A stretch of 64,000 nucleotides of DNA from positions 26,004 to 90,003 of the forward strand of contig JAYVZE010000207.1 in NCBI GenBank assembly GCA_043783625.1, in the 5' to 3' direction. A program made the position numbers and the translations under genes. Below are positions 37,155 through 45,273 of the stretch, piece by piece. Under the pieces are notes generated by a model. It was not told the origin of the DNA. It worked only from the letters and a program-made list of their open reading frames with translations, and ran no database searches. How positions within the stretch are numbered: the first letter of the stretch is position 1; each line of letters opens with the position of its first letter. The stretch is from JAFDVL01 sp043783625 (GTDB lineage: Bacteria > Acidobacteriota > Blastocatellia > RBC074).

Positions 37155-37169
37155 TTAGAATAAGTCTAA
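37155..37169. promoter_or_regulatory. Fur/PerR-type box before the regulator gene
   Basis: TTAGAATAAGTCTAA is a 7-1-7 near-palindrome very close to the PerR consensus TTAGAATNATTCTAA, 8-22 bp upstream of the regulator ATG. It overlaps the stop and last codon of the GT4 gene (ends 37166). Confidence 0.65.
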
Positions 37170-38272
37170 ATCTGTATTCTGTCAATAGTTTTTTCCCGGT
37201 AGAGATTTTCGATTTGGTCAATGACCGTTTCGCGTGAATATTTTGCGCGTGCGGTGCTTCGTGCCTGTGCGCCAAGGCGAAGGCGCAATTCAGGGTTAGT
37301 CAGTAGTTCAGCCAGGGCTTCAGCAATCTGCGCAGAGCTTTCAGGCGAAGTCAAAATTCCGCTCACGCTATTTTCGATGAGGTCAGTAATTCCTCCGGCA
37401 CGAGAAGCGATGATCGCGCATCCCGCTGCCATTGCTTCGATGACGACGAGGGAAAATCCTTCGTTGATGGAAGGCACGACGATGATGTCAAAGGCTGCGA
37501 GCCGGGTTGCGATGTCAGGTACGGCTCCTGCGAAGCGGAGCTTTCCCTGCGTAATAAATTGCCTGTAATCATTCACCAACTGTTGATAGTATTTTTTATC
37601 GTGGTCAGTTTGTGGTGCACCGATAATTAAAAAATCTACGTCATCTCGGGCGATTTGTTGCGCCGCTTGTATGAAATATTTTTGTCCTTTGAGTGGCGTA
37701 ATTTGCCCGATCATTCCGACCGCAAATTTTCCGGTGAGGCTCAGTGAATTACGTGCTTCAACTTTTTGCATTGAAGCGATTACCTGGCTGTCAATCCAAT
37801 TTGGAATAACAGAAATTCGTTTCGTCAGTTTTGGAAATGCCTGCTGAATTTCAGCTCTGACTGCGCTGGAAACGGCGATGAATCCTTGCGTTTGGCTGAT
37901 CGTCCATTGATACAAAAAATTAGCTTTGATGGGATTAAAATGATGACGAGTCAGAAAAAGCTTCGCCGCAGTTTTCTTGCAGGCAGCACCGCAAATTGTG
38001 TAATCCCGGGCCACGTGCGCATGAACAATTTCGATGTTCTGCTGAACGATAATCTTCTTTAATTTTTTTGCGCTGACAATATCAAGCGCATTTCTGAGCG
38101 GCAATTCGTGCCAGACAATTGGAAGGGAAGCGAGTTCAGATTTTATTTTTGCCTGGGGACGAACCGCGAGATGCAGTTCGTGTCCGCGCTCAATTAAGGC
38201 GCGGGTGAGATCAATGACGTGACGTTCTCCACCTCCGATTTCAGTTGCTGAGCAGGCTTGCAAAATTCGCAT
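37166..38272 (-). CDS. Family 4 glycosyltransferase
   Basis: 368 residues from the ATG at 38270-38272, chosen since MRILQACSATEIGGGERHV is the usual GT4 start; the longer reading adds 24 unlike residues. N-terminal Rossmann half with GGGERHVIDLTRAL and IEIVHAHVARDY, C-terminal half with MIGQITPLKGQKYFIQAA and NEGFSLVVIEAMAAGCAIIASRAGG, the E-x7-E nucleotide-sugar motif. It transfers a sugar from a nucleotide donor to a surface or secreted glycan or lipid. No glycan cluster surrounds it. The end runs into the PerR-box region of the next gene. Confidence 0.9.
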   Translation of the reverse strand: MRILQACSATEIGGGERHVIDLTRALIERGHELHLAVRPQAKIKSELASLPIVWHELPLRNALDIVSAKKLKKIIVQQNIEIVHAHVARDYTICGAACKKTAAKLFLTRHHFNPIKANFLYQWTISQTQGFIAVSSAVRAEIQQAFPKLTKRISVIPNWIDSQVIASMQKVEARNSLSLTGKFAVGMIGQITPLKGQKYFIQAAQQIARDDVDFLIIGAPQTDHDKKYYQQLVNDYRQFITQGKLRFAGAVPDIATRLAAFDIIVVPSINEGFSLVVIEAMAAGCAIIASRAGGITDLIENSVSGILTSPESSAQIAEALAELLTNPELRLRLGAQARSTARAKYSRETVIDQIENLYREKTIDRIQI

Positions 38273-38361
38273 CACGGTTAGCATGCCGCAAGCTGCGTGT
38301 GTGAACAAGAGCCTCAGACCGTTTCGTGAATAAGCCGCAATCATGCGATAATTTATCTGCT

Positions 38362-39294
38362 ATGTACTTAACCGAAAAATACGTCAACCCATTTACTGAC
38401 TTTGGCTTCAAGAAAATCTTTGGTGAAGAAATCAACAAGGATTTGCTGATTGATTTTCTGAATCAATTGCTGCCGGCGCATCATCAGATACAGGATTTGA
38501 CCTATACGAAAAGTGAGTTCCTCGGGGTCTCCGAACTCGACCGCAAAGCTATCTTTGATTTGTATTGTACGAGTACGACAGGCGAAAAATTCCTCGTCGA
38601 AATGCAAAAAGCCAAACAGAATTTCTTTAAAGATCGCAGCGTTTATTATGCGACGTTTCCGATTCAGGAACAGGCTCCACGCGGCGAATGGAACTTTAAA
38701 CTGGCTGCCGTGTATTTCATCGGCATCGTAGATTTCGTCTTTGTGGAAGGTGAACACGACACCGACGTGAAGCATGAAATCAAGCTGAAAGACCAGCACA
38801 ACGAAGTGTTCTACGACAAGCTGACGTTCATTTATCTGGAGATGCCGAAATTCAAAAAGACGGAAGATGAGCTGGATACGTTGTTTGATAAATGGATGTA
38901 TGTCCTGAAGCACTTACCACAATTTCAAGAACGTCCGGCTAAGTTGCAAGAAAAAGTATTTACAAAATTATTCGAGTCCGCACAGATTGCCAAATTCACG
39001 CACGAAGAGGCACTCCAGTATGAGCAAAGTCTGAAGAGTTATCGGGATTGGAAAAACATCACGGATTACGCGATAGAAACTGCCGTCGAAGCCGCTGTGG
39101 GCGTTGCCACGCAGAAGGCTTTTGGAGAGGGCTTTGGAGAGGGCTTTGGAGAAGGCTTTGGAGAAGGGATGAATAAAGGCGAATACAAAAAAGCTGTCGA
39201 AATTGCCCTCAAAGCATGGCAGGAAGGATTGCCGCTTCCGGTCATTTCAAAGCTAACTGGTTTAAGCGAAGCAGCAATAGAAAAATTGAGGTAG
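38362..39294 (+). CDS. Rpn-family recombination-promoting nuclease / PD-(D/E)XK transposase
   Basis: 310 residues from the ATG at 38362 (MYLTEKYVNPFTDFGFKKIFG is the classic start). The PD-(D/E)XK core is DRKAIFDLYCTSTTGEKFLVEMQKAKQ (D-x-EXK). These proteins are putative DNases linked to recombination and to toxin-like or mobile behaviour. A tandem of GEGF units (residues about 254-269; 12-bp repeats at 39121-39168) precedes the C-terminal helix-turn (LPVISKLTGLSEAAIEKLR). Stand-alone gene, divergent to GT4. Confidence 0.9.
   Translation: MYLTEKYVNPFTDFGFKKIFGEEINKDLLIDFLNQLLPAHHQIQDLTYTKSEFLGVSELDRKAIFDLYCTSTTGEKFLVEMQKAKQNFFKDRSVYYATFPIQEQAPRGEWNFKLAAVYFIGIVDFVFVEGEHDTDVKHEIKLKDQHNEVFYDKLTFIYLEMPKFKKTEDELDTLFDKWMYVLKHLPQFQERPAKLQEKVFTKLFESAQIAKFTHEEALQYEQSLKSYRDWKNITDYAIETAVEAAVGVATQKAFGEGFGEGFGEGFGEGMNKGEYKKAVEIALKAWQEGLPLPVISKLTGLSEAAIEKLR
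39121..39168 (+). repeat. 12-bp tandem repeat encoding GEGF units
   Basis: The unit TTTGGAGAGGGC (variants with GAAGGC/GAAGGG) occurs four times, coding for FGEGFGEGFGEGFGEG. Copy number is prone to slippage and could vary between strains. Confidence 0.85.
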
Positions 39295-39335
39295 TGGCTC
39301 CCGCCTGTCCAATCTGTGCAGGGCAGGTGAGACTT

Positions 39336-40784
39336 TCACGCCAGCAATTTATTCTGCACCAAGCCACTGACATCCGTCAGCCTGAAATCTCTTCCCTGAA
39401 AACGATAGGTTAATTTTTCGTGATCGAAGCCCAATTGATGCAACAATGTCGCGTGCAAATCGTGGACGTGAACTTTATCTTCCACGACATTAAAGCCTAA
39501 TTCATCCGTTGCGCCAATAGTTGCTCCGCGCTTCATTCCTCCTCCGGCAAACCACATTGTGAAGGCGTTCGGATGATGGTCGCGTCCGTCGTCTCCGCCT
39601 TGCACCATCGGCGTTCGTCCGAATTCTCCGCCCCAGATGACAAGGGTTTCGTCGAGCATTCCGCGTTGCTTTAAATCTTTGACCAGAGCGGCGGAGGCTT
39701 GATCGGTATCCTTACAATTTTTAGTAATGTCACGGGTCAAATTGCCATGTTGGTCCCACGCTTCGTGAAAAATTTGTACGAACCGCACGCCTTTTTCAAT
39801 CAGCCGCCGCGCCATCAAAACCGAATTTGCGTACGAAGGTTTCCCCGGTTCGGCGCCGTACATTTCCAGAATATGTTTTGGCTCTTTGGTTAAATCCATC
39901 ACTTCGGGTGCAACTTTTTGCATCTTGAAAGCCGTCTCAAAAGAATTAATGCGCGTCGCAATTTCGGGATCGCCGACGACATCCAACCGCATTTTATTGA
40001 GCTTGTTAATTGAATCAAGCGTGTCGCGCTGGAGCCTGTCGTCTACACCACGCGGATTGGAAAGATACAAGACCGGATCGCCGACGTTGCGGAATTGCAC
40101 ACCGGAATAAACGGTTGGCAAAAAACCGCTGCCAAAGTTACTGTTGCCGCCACTGGTTCCTTTGCTGCCCGTGCTGAAAACGACGTACGCAGGCAAATCC
40201 TGCGATTCGCTGCCCATCCCGTAAATCGTCCATGAGCCGAAACTCGGGCGTCCGAAAATCATCGAACCCGTATTCATCAGCAACTGCGCCGGAGCATGAT
40301 TGAAGGCATCTGTAGTCATTGATTTGACGATGCAGATGTCATCTACGATGGTGGCAAGATGCGGGACAAGATCGGTGAGTTCCGCGCCGGATTGCCCGTA
40401 TTTTGCGAACTTGAATTTAGGCCCAAGCAGCGTCGAATTCGGATTGATGAAGGCAGAGCGATAGCCTTTGAGTAATTCCGGCGGCGGTAATGTCCCATTG
40501 AATTTGGTGAGTTGCGGCTTGTTATCAAAAATTTCCAGATGGCTGGGCGCACCAGCTTGAAAGAGATAAATGACATTTTTGATTTTCGCCGGATGGTGCG
40601 TTTTTTTCGGTGCCAGCGGATTATCCAAATTCGGATTGTTGATTGCGGAAGGCGGAGTTGCTGCTTGTGCGAGCAACTGATTCAGTGCCAGCGCACCCAT
40701 TCCGACGCCACATTGTTCGATGAACCAGCGGCGGGAGATGTCGCTTTTGTGCTCATTTTCTTTAAATAGCTTCTGGTTTTTCAT
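39336..40784 (-). CDS. DUF1501 exported protein (planctomycete/acidobacterial type)
   Basis: 482 residues. The N-terminus SRRWFIEQCGVGMGALAL is a twin-arginine export signal. The DUF1501 blocks include VIYLFQAGAPSHLEIFDNKP, FGSWTIYGMGSES, VRFVQIFHEAWDQHGN and WGGEFGRTPMVQGGDDGRDHHP with GFNVVEDKVHVHDLHATLLHQLGFDHE at the end. The family is sulfatase/phosphatase-like, of unknown substrate, usually next to a PSD1/PSCyt partner; that partner is at 41685-44927, displaced by two inserted genes. Confidence 0.93.
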   Translation of the reverse strand: MKNQKLFKENEHKSDISRRWFIEQCGVGMGALALNQLLAQAATPPSAINNPNLDNPLAPKKTHHPAKIKNVIYLFQAGAPSHLEIFDNKPQLTKFNGTLPPPELLKGYRSAFINPNSTLLGPKFKFAKYGQSGAELTDLVPHLATIVDDICIVKSMTTDAFNHAPAQLLMNTGSMIFGRPSFGSWTIYGMGSESQDLPAYVVFSTGSKGTSGGNSNFGSGFLPTVYSGVQFRNVGDPVLYLSNPRGVDDRLQRDTLDSINKLNKMRLDVVGDPEIATRINSFETAFKMQKVAPEVMDLTKEPKHILEMYGAEPGKPSYANSVLMARRLIEKGVRFVQIFHEAWDQHGNLTRDITKNCKDTDQASAALVKDLKQRGMLDETLVIWGGEFGRTPMVQGGDDGRDHHPNAFTMWFAGGGMKRGATIGATDELGFNVVEDKVHVHDLHATLLHQLGFDHEKLTYRFQGRDFRLTDVSGLVQNKLLA

Positions 40785-40828
40785 AATGAATGTCTATTTT
40801 TCAAAAGGTAACTGCTTCTACATTTTTT

Positions 40829-41257
40829 CTAATCCAATGGAGGCCACCAGCCGACGCTTACCCACATTTTTCTGGCTACAACAATGATTTCGTGATTCAG
40901 TTTTAGAGCTTGAACCGTAACTCTGCCGCAGGCAGTTATACCAATAACTTCTGTGCCATCATTATTCCATTTAAAATGATCCGACCAGGTTTGAAAACGT
41001 GGATTGAATAATGCGATGATCTTTTCAGTTTTTAGATCAAGAGCTGTAATTTGTGAAGCTTTAAATTCATTGCATCTACGACAAGCCAACCAAAGATTTT
41101 CTTCGATTGTTTTTCCGCCCCCGGAATGAGGTAATAAATGATCGAATTCCATCGCCATTCCAATCAATATTTCACTCGTTAAGCAATAGCCACAGCGATA
41201 CTGTGCTTCGTTGCGAACACGTTTGGCAATCGCTAACGGGATTTTTTGACGCTTCAT
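40829..41257 (-). CDS. HNH endonuclease
   Basis: 142 residues. The motif CGYCLTSEILIGMAMEFDHLLPHSGGG, then EENLWLACRRCNEFKASQ, is a zinc-finger HNH nuclease (Cys pairs plus the catalytic H in FDHLLP and N). It overlaps the upstream gene 41254-41682 by 4 nt, suggesting a two-gene unit; such HNH genes with a ribbon-helix-helix-like partner are common in cyanobacteria and acidobacteria. It might be the toxin part of a TA-like pair or a mobile nuclease. Confidence 0.87.
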   Translation of the reverse strand: MKRQKIPLAIAKRVRNEAQYRCGYCLTSEILIGMAMEFDHLLPHSGGGKTIEENLWLACRRCNEFKASQITALDLKTEKIIALFNPRFQTWSDHFKWNNDGTEVIGITACGRVTVQALKLNHEIIVVARKMWVSVGWWPPLD

Positions 41258-41682
41258 CTACTGCCTTTTGCTTTTTCAATTTCTGCTAAAGTCGGAACTC
41301 GCTTACCGCGAAAGCGAAGCAAAACAGCGGCTCGTGCTTTGCGCAACATCAACAAATCCGCTTCAGTTTGCAAGGTCGTTAGCCTCTTGCGATCCGTGGG
41401 AGATAATTCATTGTCCTGACTCTTACACAGGAGCTTACCCAATTTAGTTTGGAGCGCAGGAGAACCTGATTCTTTGATGGCTTCACGCAAAGCACTGTCG
41501 TTCAATAATTCAAGCTTCTCAAGCTCCTGCCTAATTTGTAAAGGCAAGCTTTCCAATGACGGCAACGAAGCTTGTAACGCATTTGCTAATAGTTTTTCCA
41601 TTGGTTGCCGCGTTGCTCTGGCTGCACGTTGTAATGGTAAAATAAAACTGTCTGGAACTGTAATTGTGATTGTCTGTGCCAT
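41254..41682 (-). CDS. Antitoxin-like helical protein partnered with the HNH gene
   Basis: 142 residues. It begins AQTITITVPDSFILPLQRAARATRQPMEKLLANALQ, a strand followed by helices as in ribbon-helix-helix antitoxins, then a long helical region ending KRVPTLAEIEKAKGSR. Its stop overlaps the HNH ATG. Unknown function; the pair is inserted exactly between the DUF1501 and PSD1 genes and starts 3 bp after the PSD1 stop. Confidence 0.7.
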   Translation of the reverse strand: MAQTITITVPDSFILPLQRAARATRQPMEKLLANALQASLPSLESLPLQIRQELEKLELLNDSALREAIKESGSPALQTKLGKLLCKSQDNELSPTDRKRLTTLQTEADLLMLRKARAAVLLRFRGKRVPTLAEIEKAKGSR

Positions 41683-41684
41683 TT

Positions 41685-44600
41685 TTACTCCTTCGTAATC
41701 GCCTCATCCAAATTCAGCAACACCCGCGCTACCGCAGTCCATGCGCCAAGCTGATCCATTGTCGCGCCTTTCGGCAGGACATTCGGTTTATCGGGATCAT
41801 TCGTAGCGAAATTCCAGGGGTTTAATTCGCCCGAAATGAATCGCTCTTTTTGTTTATTCATCAACGCCAATAATTCCGCTGATTCCTGCAAGGTTGGTTT
41901 GCGCGAGAGGACGCGGCGGAAAGCGTATTCAACTTTCGCAATGTCTGTTGCCCCGCCTTCCTTGATTGTTTTCAAGGCTAAGGCGCGAGCTGCTTCCAGA
42001 AATGTCGTTTCGTTCAGCGTCGTCAACGCTTGCAACGGAGTGTTTGATTTAGAGCGGCGGACGCAGGCGATGTCTCCGTTGGGAACGTCGAAAGTTTGCA
42101 GCATCGGGAAGGGAACGGAACGATAGCGGAAGGTATAAATTCCACGTCGATAGCGATTTTCGCCTTTGTCTTCATTCCAATTTTTCGGGCCGTAGCTCGC
42201 AGGTGGTAGATACAAAAATTCCGGCGAAGGTGGGAAGACACTGGCTCCTCCGACTTTTGGATTTAGTAATCCGCTGGCAGTCAGGGCAATGTCGCGCACA
42301 ATTTCACCTTCAACGCGAAAGCGCGGGCCACGGGCGAGCAGGCGATTGTAAGGATCATCGAAAGAGTGCTGAGTGGCGAGTGCTGAGTGCGGAGTTAGTT
42401 TGGATGATTGGCGATAGGTCGCGGAAGTAACGATGAGGCGGTGAATAGCTTTCAGACTCCAGGATTGCGGATTGCGGATTTGTGATTGGGGATTTTCGGC
42501 GGAACCTGGTTTCTTTAAATCCGTATTCCGCATTCCGAATTCCGCACTTGGTTCCATCAATTCTACCGCCAACCAATCCAGCAATTCCGGGTGCGAAGGG
42601 ATTTCGCTTTGTTTTCCTAAATCTTCTGAGGTTGCCACGATTCCTGTCCCAAAATAGGATTGCCACAGGCGGTTAACTTGCGTTCGCGCAGTTGTGGGCG
42701 ATTGCGAGTCTACTAACCATTTGGCAAACGTCAACCGATTCGCAGGAGCATTTTCAGGTAATGGATTGAGGAACACCGGAACGCCGGGTGCGACTTCGCG
42801 GTCGGGACGCAGAAAATCTCCGCGCTTCAAAATATTAGTCGCTCGGCGTTCGTTGCGTTCACTCAAAACAAGCTGTGAAGTGCCTTCGGGATGCTGCTTC
42901 CACAGTGTCGCAATCTGTTGGTTATAGTCTGAAAATTCAGTCATCGTAGTTCGCCAATAACTAAACACCGCTTCAACTTGCGCTTTAGATCGTTGCTCGC
43001 GGGGCGTTTTGAAAACTTCGCGGACGTTCGCCGGAACCGGATCAGCGACGGCATTTGTCGCAGTTGTGACGGACAACCGGAAGCGTCCCAGATTGTTATT
43101 CATGTTGTCATCGCTGTTCCATCCGCCGTGTCGCTGGCTCAAATAAATCGTCAGAATTGTACTGGGTTCATTGGTGACGGGTTGCGCAAAATTGAACACA
43201 GCTTTGCGCGGGACGTTGCGTAATCCGGCTCCGACATCTATGCCCCAGGCAGTTTCTTCTTTGTCGTCAATGGCGAATGAAATCGGCCCTTCAACGCGGC
43301 GGCGATTGCTCTTGTCGTAATACATCGCCTCCAGTTCTTTTTCCGGTGGGTTCACATCGGCAGTGGCTTTGACGATTTTAACTTTCGTGATTTTCTTTTC
43401 ATCGCTGGCAGGTGCGGCTTCGACGTACACATCAGTCAATCCAAAAGTTCCTTTCGGCGAACGCCCTGGCCCCAGCATCGGCAAATTCGGATCGTTCAAA
43501 ACTTCCAATCGAAAGGCTGAAATATTGTTTATTTCCGTCTTGATCGTCATTTTTACTTTGTGCTTGGTCGGCGCGTAGCCTTGCGCCAGAAACGAACCAT
43601 CAGGCAGCGGCACATACTTTTGTCCACCATTTGAAATGTCATCTACCGTGGGCTGAATGACTTTCCATTCGGGCTGATCATTTTTGATGGAATCTTCCCA
43701 GGCGTTCATGGTTGTCAGCCAGTCGGATTTAATTTCCTGTAATTTGGCTTCGATTTCGCGCGTGCCGGAAAGAATGTTCGCACGTTTCATCTGTTCTTCG
43801 GGCGTGTAGGCAAGGACGCTGCCTTCGTTGGAATTATTGATGAACGCGAAGAGGCGATAATACTCTTCCTGTTTGATGGGATCGAATTTGTGATTGTGGC
43901 ATTGAGCGCATTGGATGGTGACGCCGAGAATGCCTTTGCCGATAGCGTCCATGCGGTCGTACATCGCTTCCATGCGGAACTGTTCAGGCTCGACTCCGCC
44001 TTCTTCATTAATCATCGAATTGCGCAAAAAACCGGTCGCAATCAAATTGTCCTGCGTTCGATTCGGCAATAAATCTCCGGCGATTTGTTCGATAATAAAT
44101 TTGTCGAACGGCTTGTCCTGATTCAGCGAATTGATAACCCAATCGCGGTAAAACCAGACGTTGCGCATCTTGTCTTTTTCAAATCCATCGGAGTCAGCGT
44201 ACCGCGCCGCGTCCAACCATTGCCGCCCCCATTTTTCGCCGTAATGCGGTGAAGCGAGAAGACGATCTACTTGTTTTTCATAAGTTTTCGGGGAAGTGTC
44301 TTTGAGAAAATTATCAACTTCTTCAGGCGTCGGTGGAAGTCCAATCAAGTCCAGGCTTAAACGTCGCAGGAGCGTGATTTTATCGGCTTCCGGTGAAGGT
44401 GCAAGGTTTTCTTTTTCTAATTTGGCGAGTACAAAATTGTCTATCGGATTGCGTACCCAAGATTTGGTTTTGACAGTTGGGAGCGCGGGGCGAACAGGCG
44501 GCACAAAAGCCCAATGAGGTTTAGTTTCGAGTTTCGAGTTTTGAGTTTCGGGCATCACCGCGCCTTCATCAATCCAGCGTTTGATGAGGTCAATTTGAGC

Positions 44601-44927
44601 CGGGCTTAAAGCTTCCCGTCCGAGCGGCATCCGCTTTTCGCCGTTTAATCCTAAAACGCGATGCAGTAACCGGCTGTCTTTGCTGTTGCCGGGAAGAATT
44701 ACCTGACCGGAGATTCCACCCTTCAATGCCAGAGCTTTGACATCCAGACGCAATTCAGCTTTCGGAGTTTCGCTCATGTGACAGGGCGAACATGAAGTCT
44801 GAAAAATTGGCTGAATGTCGCGGACAAAATCAACTTTTGCTTGCGCTCCGACTGTCCATTTGTTGAAGCCGACGACAATAGAAATGATTGTCAGAAGAAT
44901 CGTCAAAGAAAGTATTTTGTTTCGCAT
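41685..44927 (-). CDS. PSCyt1-PSCyt2-PSD1 cytochrome protein with tandem-word insertions
   Basis: 1080 residues. Signal peptide (LTILLTIISIVVGFN), a planctomycete cytochrome C domain with a heme motif CSPCHM (about 46-51), DUF1549 (PSCyt2: LIRKLRRLSLDLIGLPPTPEEV-like block, with QCAQCHNHKFDPI), a discoidin-like middle region and DUF1553 (PSD1) to the end. Function unknown; the pair DUF1501-PSD1 is typical of Planctomycetes and many Acidobacteriota. Three segments (about residues 126-136, 794-822 and 843-856) are low-complexity in-frame insertions made of tandem short words, for example NPQSQIRNPQSW. The partner DUF1501 is 900 bp away because of the HNH pair. Confidence 0.92.
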   Translation of the reverse strand: MRNKILSLTILLTIISIVVGFNKWTVGAQAKVDFVRDIQPIFQTSCSPCHMSETPKAELRLDVKALALKGGISGQVILPGNSKDSRLLHRVLGLNGEKRMPLGREALSPAQIDLIKRWIDEGAVMPETQNSKLETKPHWAFVPPVRPALPTVKTKSWVRNPIDNFVLAKLEKENLAPSPEADKITLLRRLSLDLIGLPPTPEEVDNFLKDTSPKTYEKQVDRLLASPHYGEKWGRQWLDAARYADSDGFEKDKMRNVWFYRDWVINSLNQDKPFDKFIIEQIAGDLLPNRTQDNLIATGFLRNSMINEEGGVEPEQFRMEAMYDRMDAIGKGILGVTIQCAQCHNHKFDPIKQEEYYRLFAFINNSNEGSVLAYTPEEQMKRANILSGTREIEAKLQEIKSDWLTTMNAWEDSIKNDQPEWKVIQPTVDDISNGGQKYVPLPDGSFLAQGYAPTKHKVKMTIKTEINNISAFRLEVLNDPNLPMLGPGRSPKGTFGLTDVYVEAAPASDEKKITKVKIVKATADVNPPEKELEAMYYDKSNRRRVEGPISFAIDDKEETAWGIDVGAGLRNVPRKAVFNFAQPVTNEPSTILTIYLSQRHGGWNSDDNMNNNLGRFRLSVTTATNAVADPVPANVREVFKTPREQRSKAQVEAVFSYWRTTMTEFSDYNQQIATLWKQHPEGTSQLVLSERNERRATNILKRGDFLRPDREVAPGVPVFLNPLPENAPANRLTFAKWLVDSQSPTTARTQVNRLWQSYFGTGIVATSEDLGKQSEIPSHPELLDWLAVELMEPSAEFGMRNTDLKKPGSAENPQSQIRNPQSWSLKAIHRLIVTSATYRQSSKLTPHSALATQHSFDDPYNRLLARGPRFRVEGEIVRDIALTASGLLNPKVGGASVFPPSPEFLYLPPASYGPKNWNEDKGENRYRRGIYTFRYRSVPFPMLQTFDVPNGDIACVRRSKSNTPLQALTTLNETTFLEAARALALKTIKEGGATDIAKVEYAFRRVLSRKPTLQESAELLALMNKQKERFISGELNPWNFATNDPDKPNVLPKGATMDQLGAWTAVARVLLNLDEAITKE

Positions 44928-45273
44928 ATCAGGTTAAAAATTAACAGATCAGGTTGCACTTGGTTTTACCAATTATAAGCGCAACTGGATTGCATGTCAC
45001 AAGCGGAGAAGTTAAATATTAAGAATATGCACAATTCTCCGGTTTCCATTGATGAAAAAATAAGATAGCGTCGTTACGTCTTTCAATTTGATGCACTTGC
45101 TTACTTTCCGGCAATCAGCCAGACTTAGCGGCTTACAAATCAGCAACGTATGAGTTACGCGGTTATGGTTGTGATTCTATCGAAGCGAAGAAATTTATTT
45201 AGACATTATTTTATAGATCGGATTCTAAGATTGGGCAACCTCACTTTCGCTCTAATTTTTATTTGAAAGAATT
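44928..45273. other. Divergent non-coding region
   Basis: 346 bp between the start of the PSD1 gene and the oxidase-methyltransferase fusion. No ORF with coding character, repeats or convincing promoter boxes were found by eye; AT-rich stretches at about 45005-45065 and 45190-45260 would suit promoters for both sides. Confidence 0.5.
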
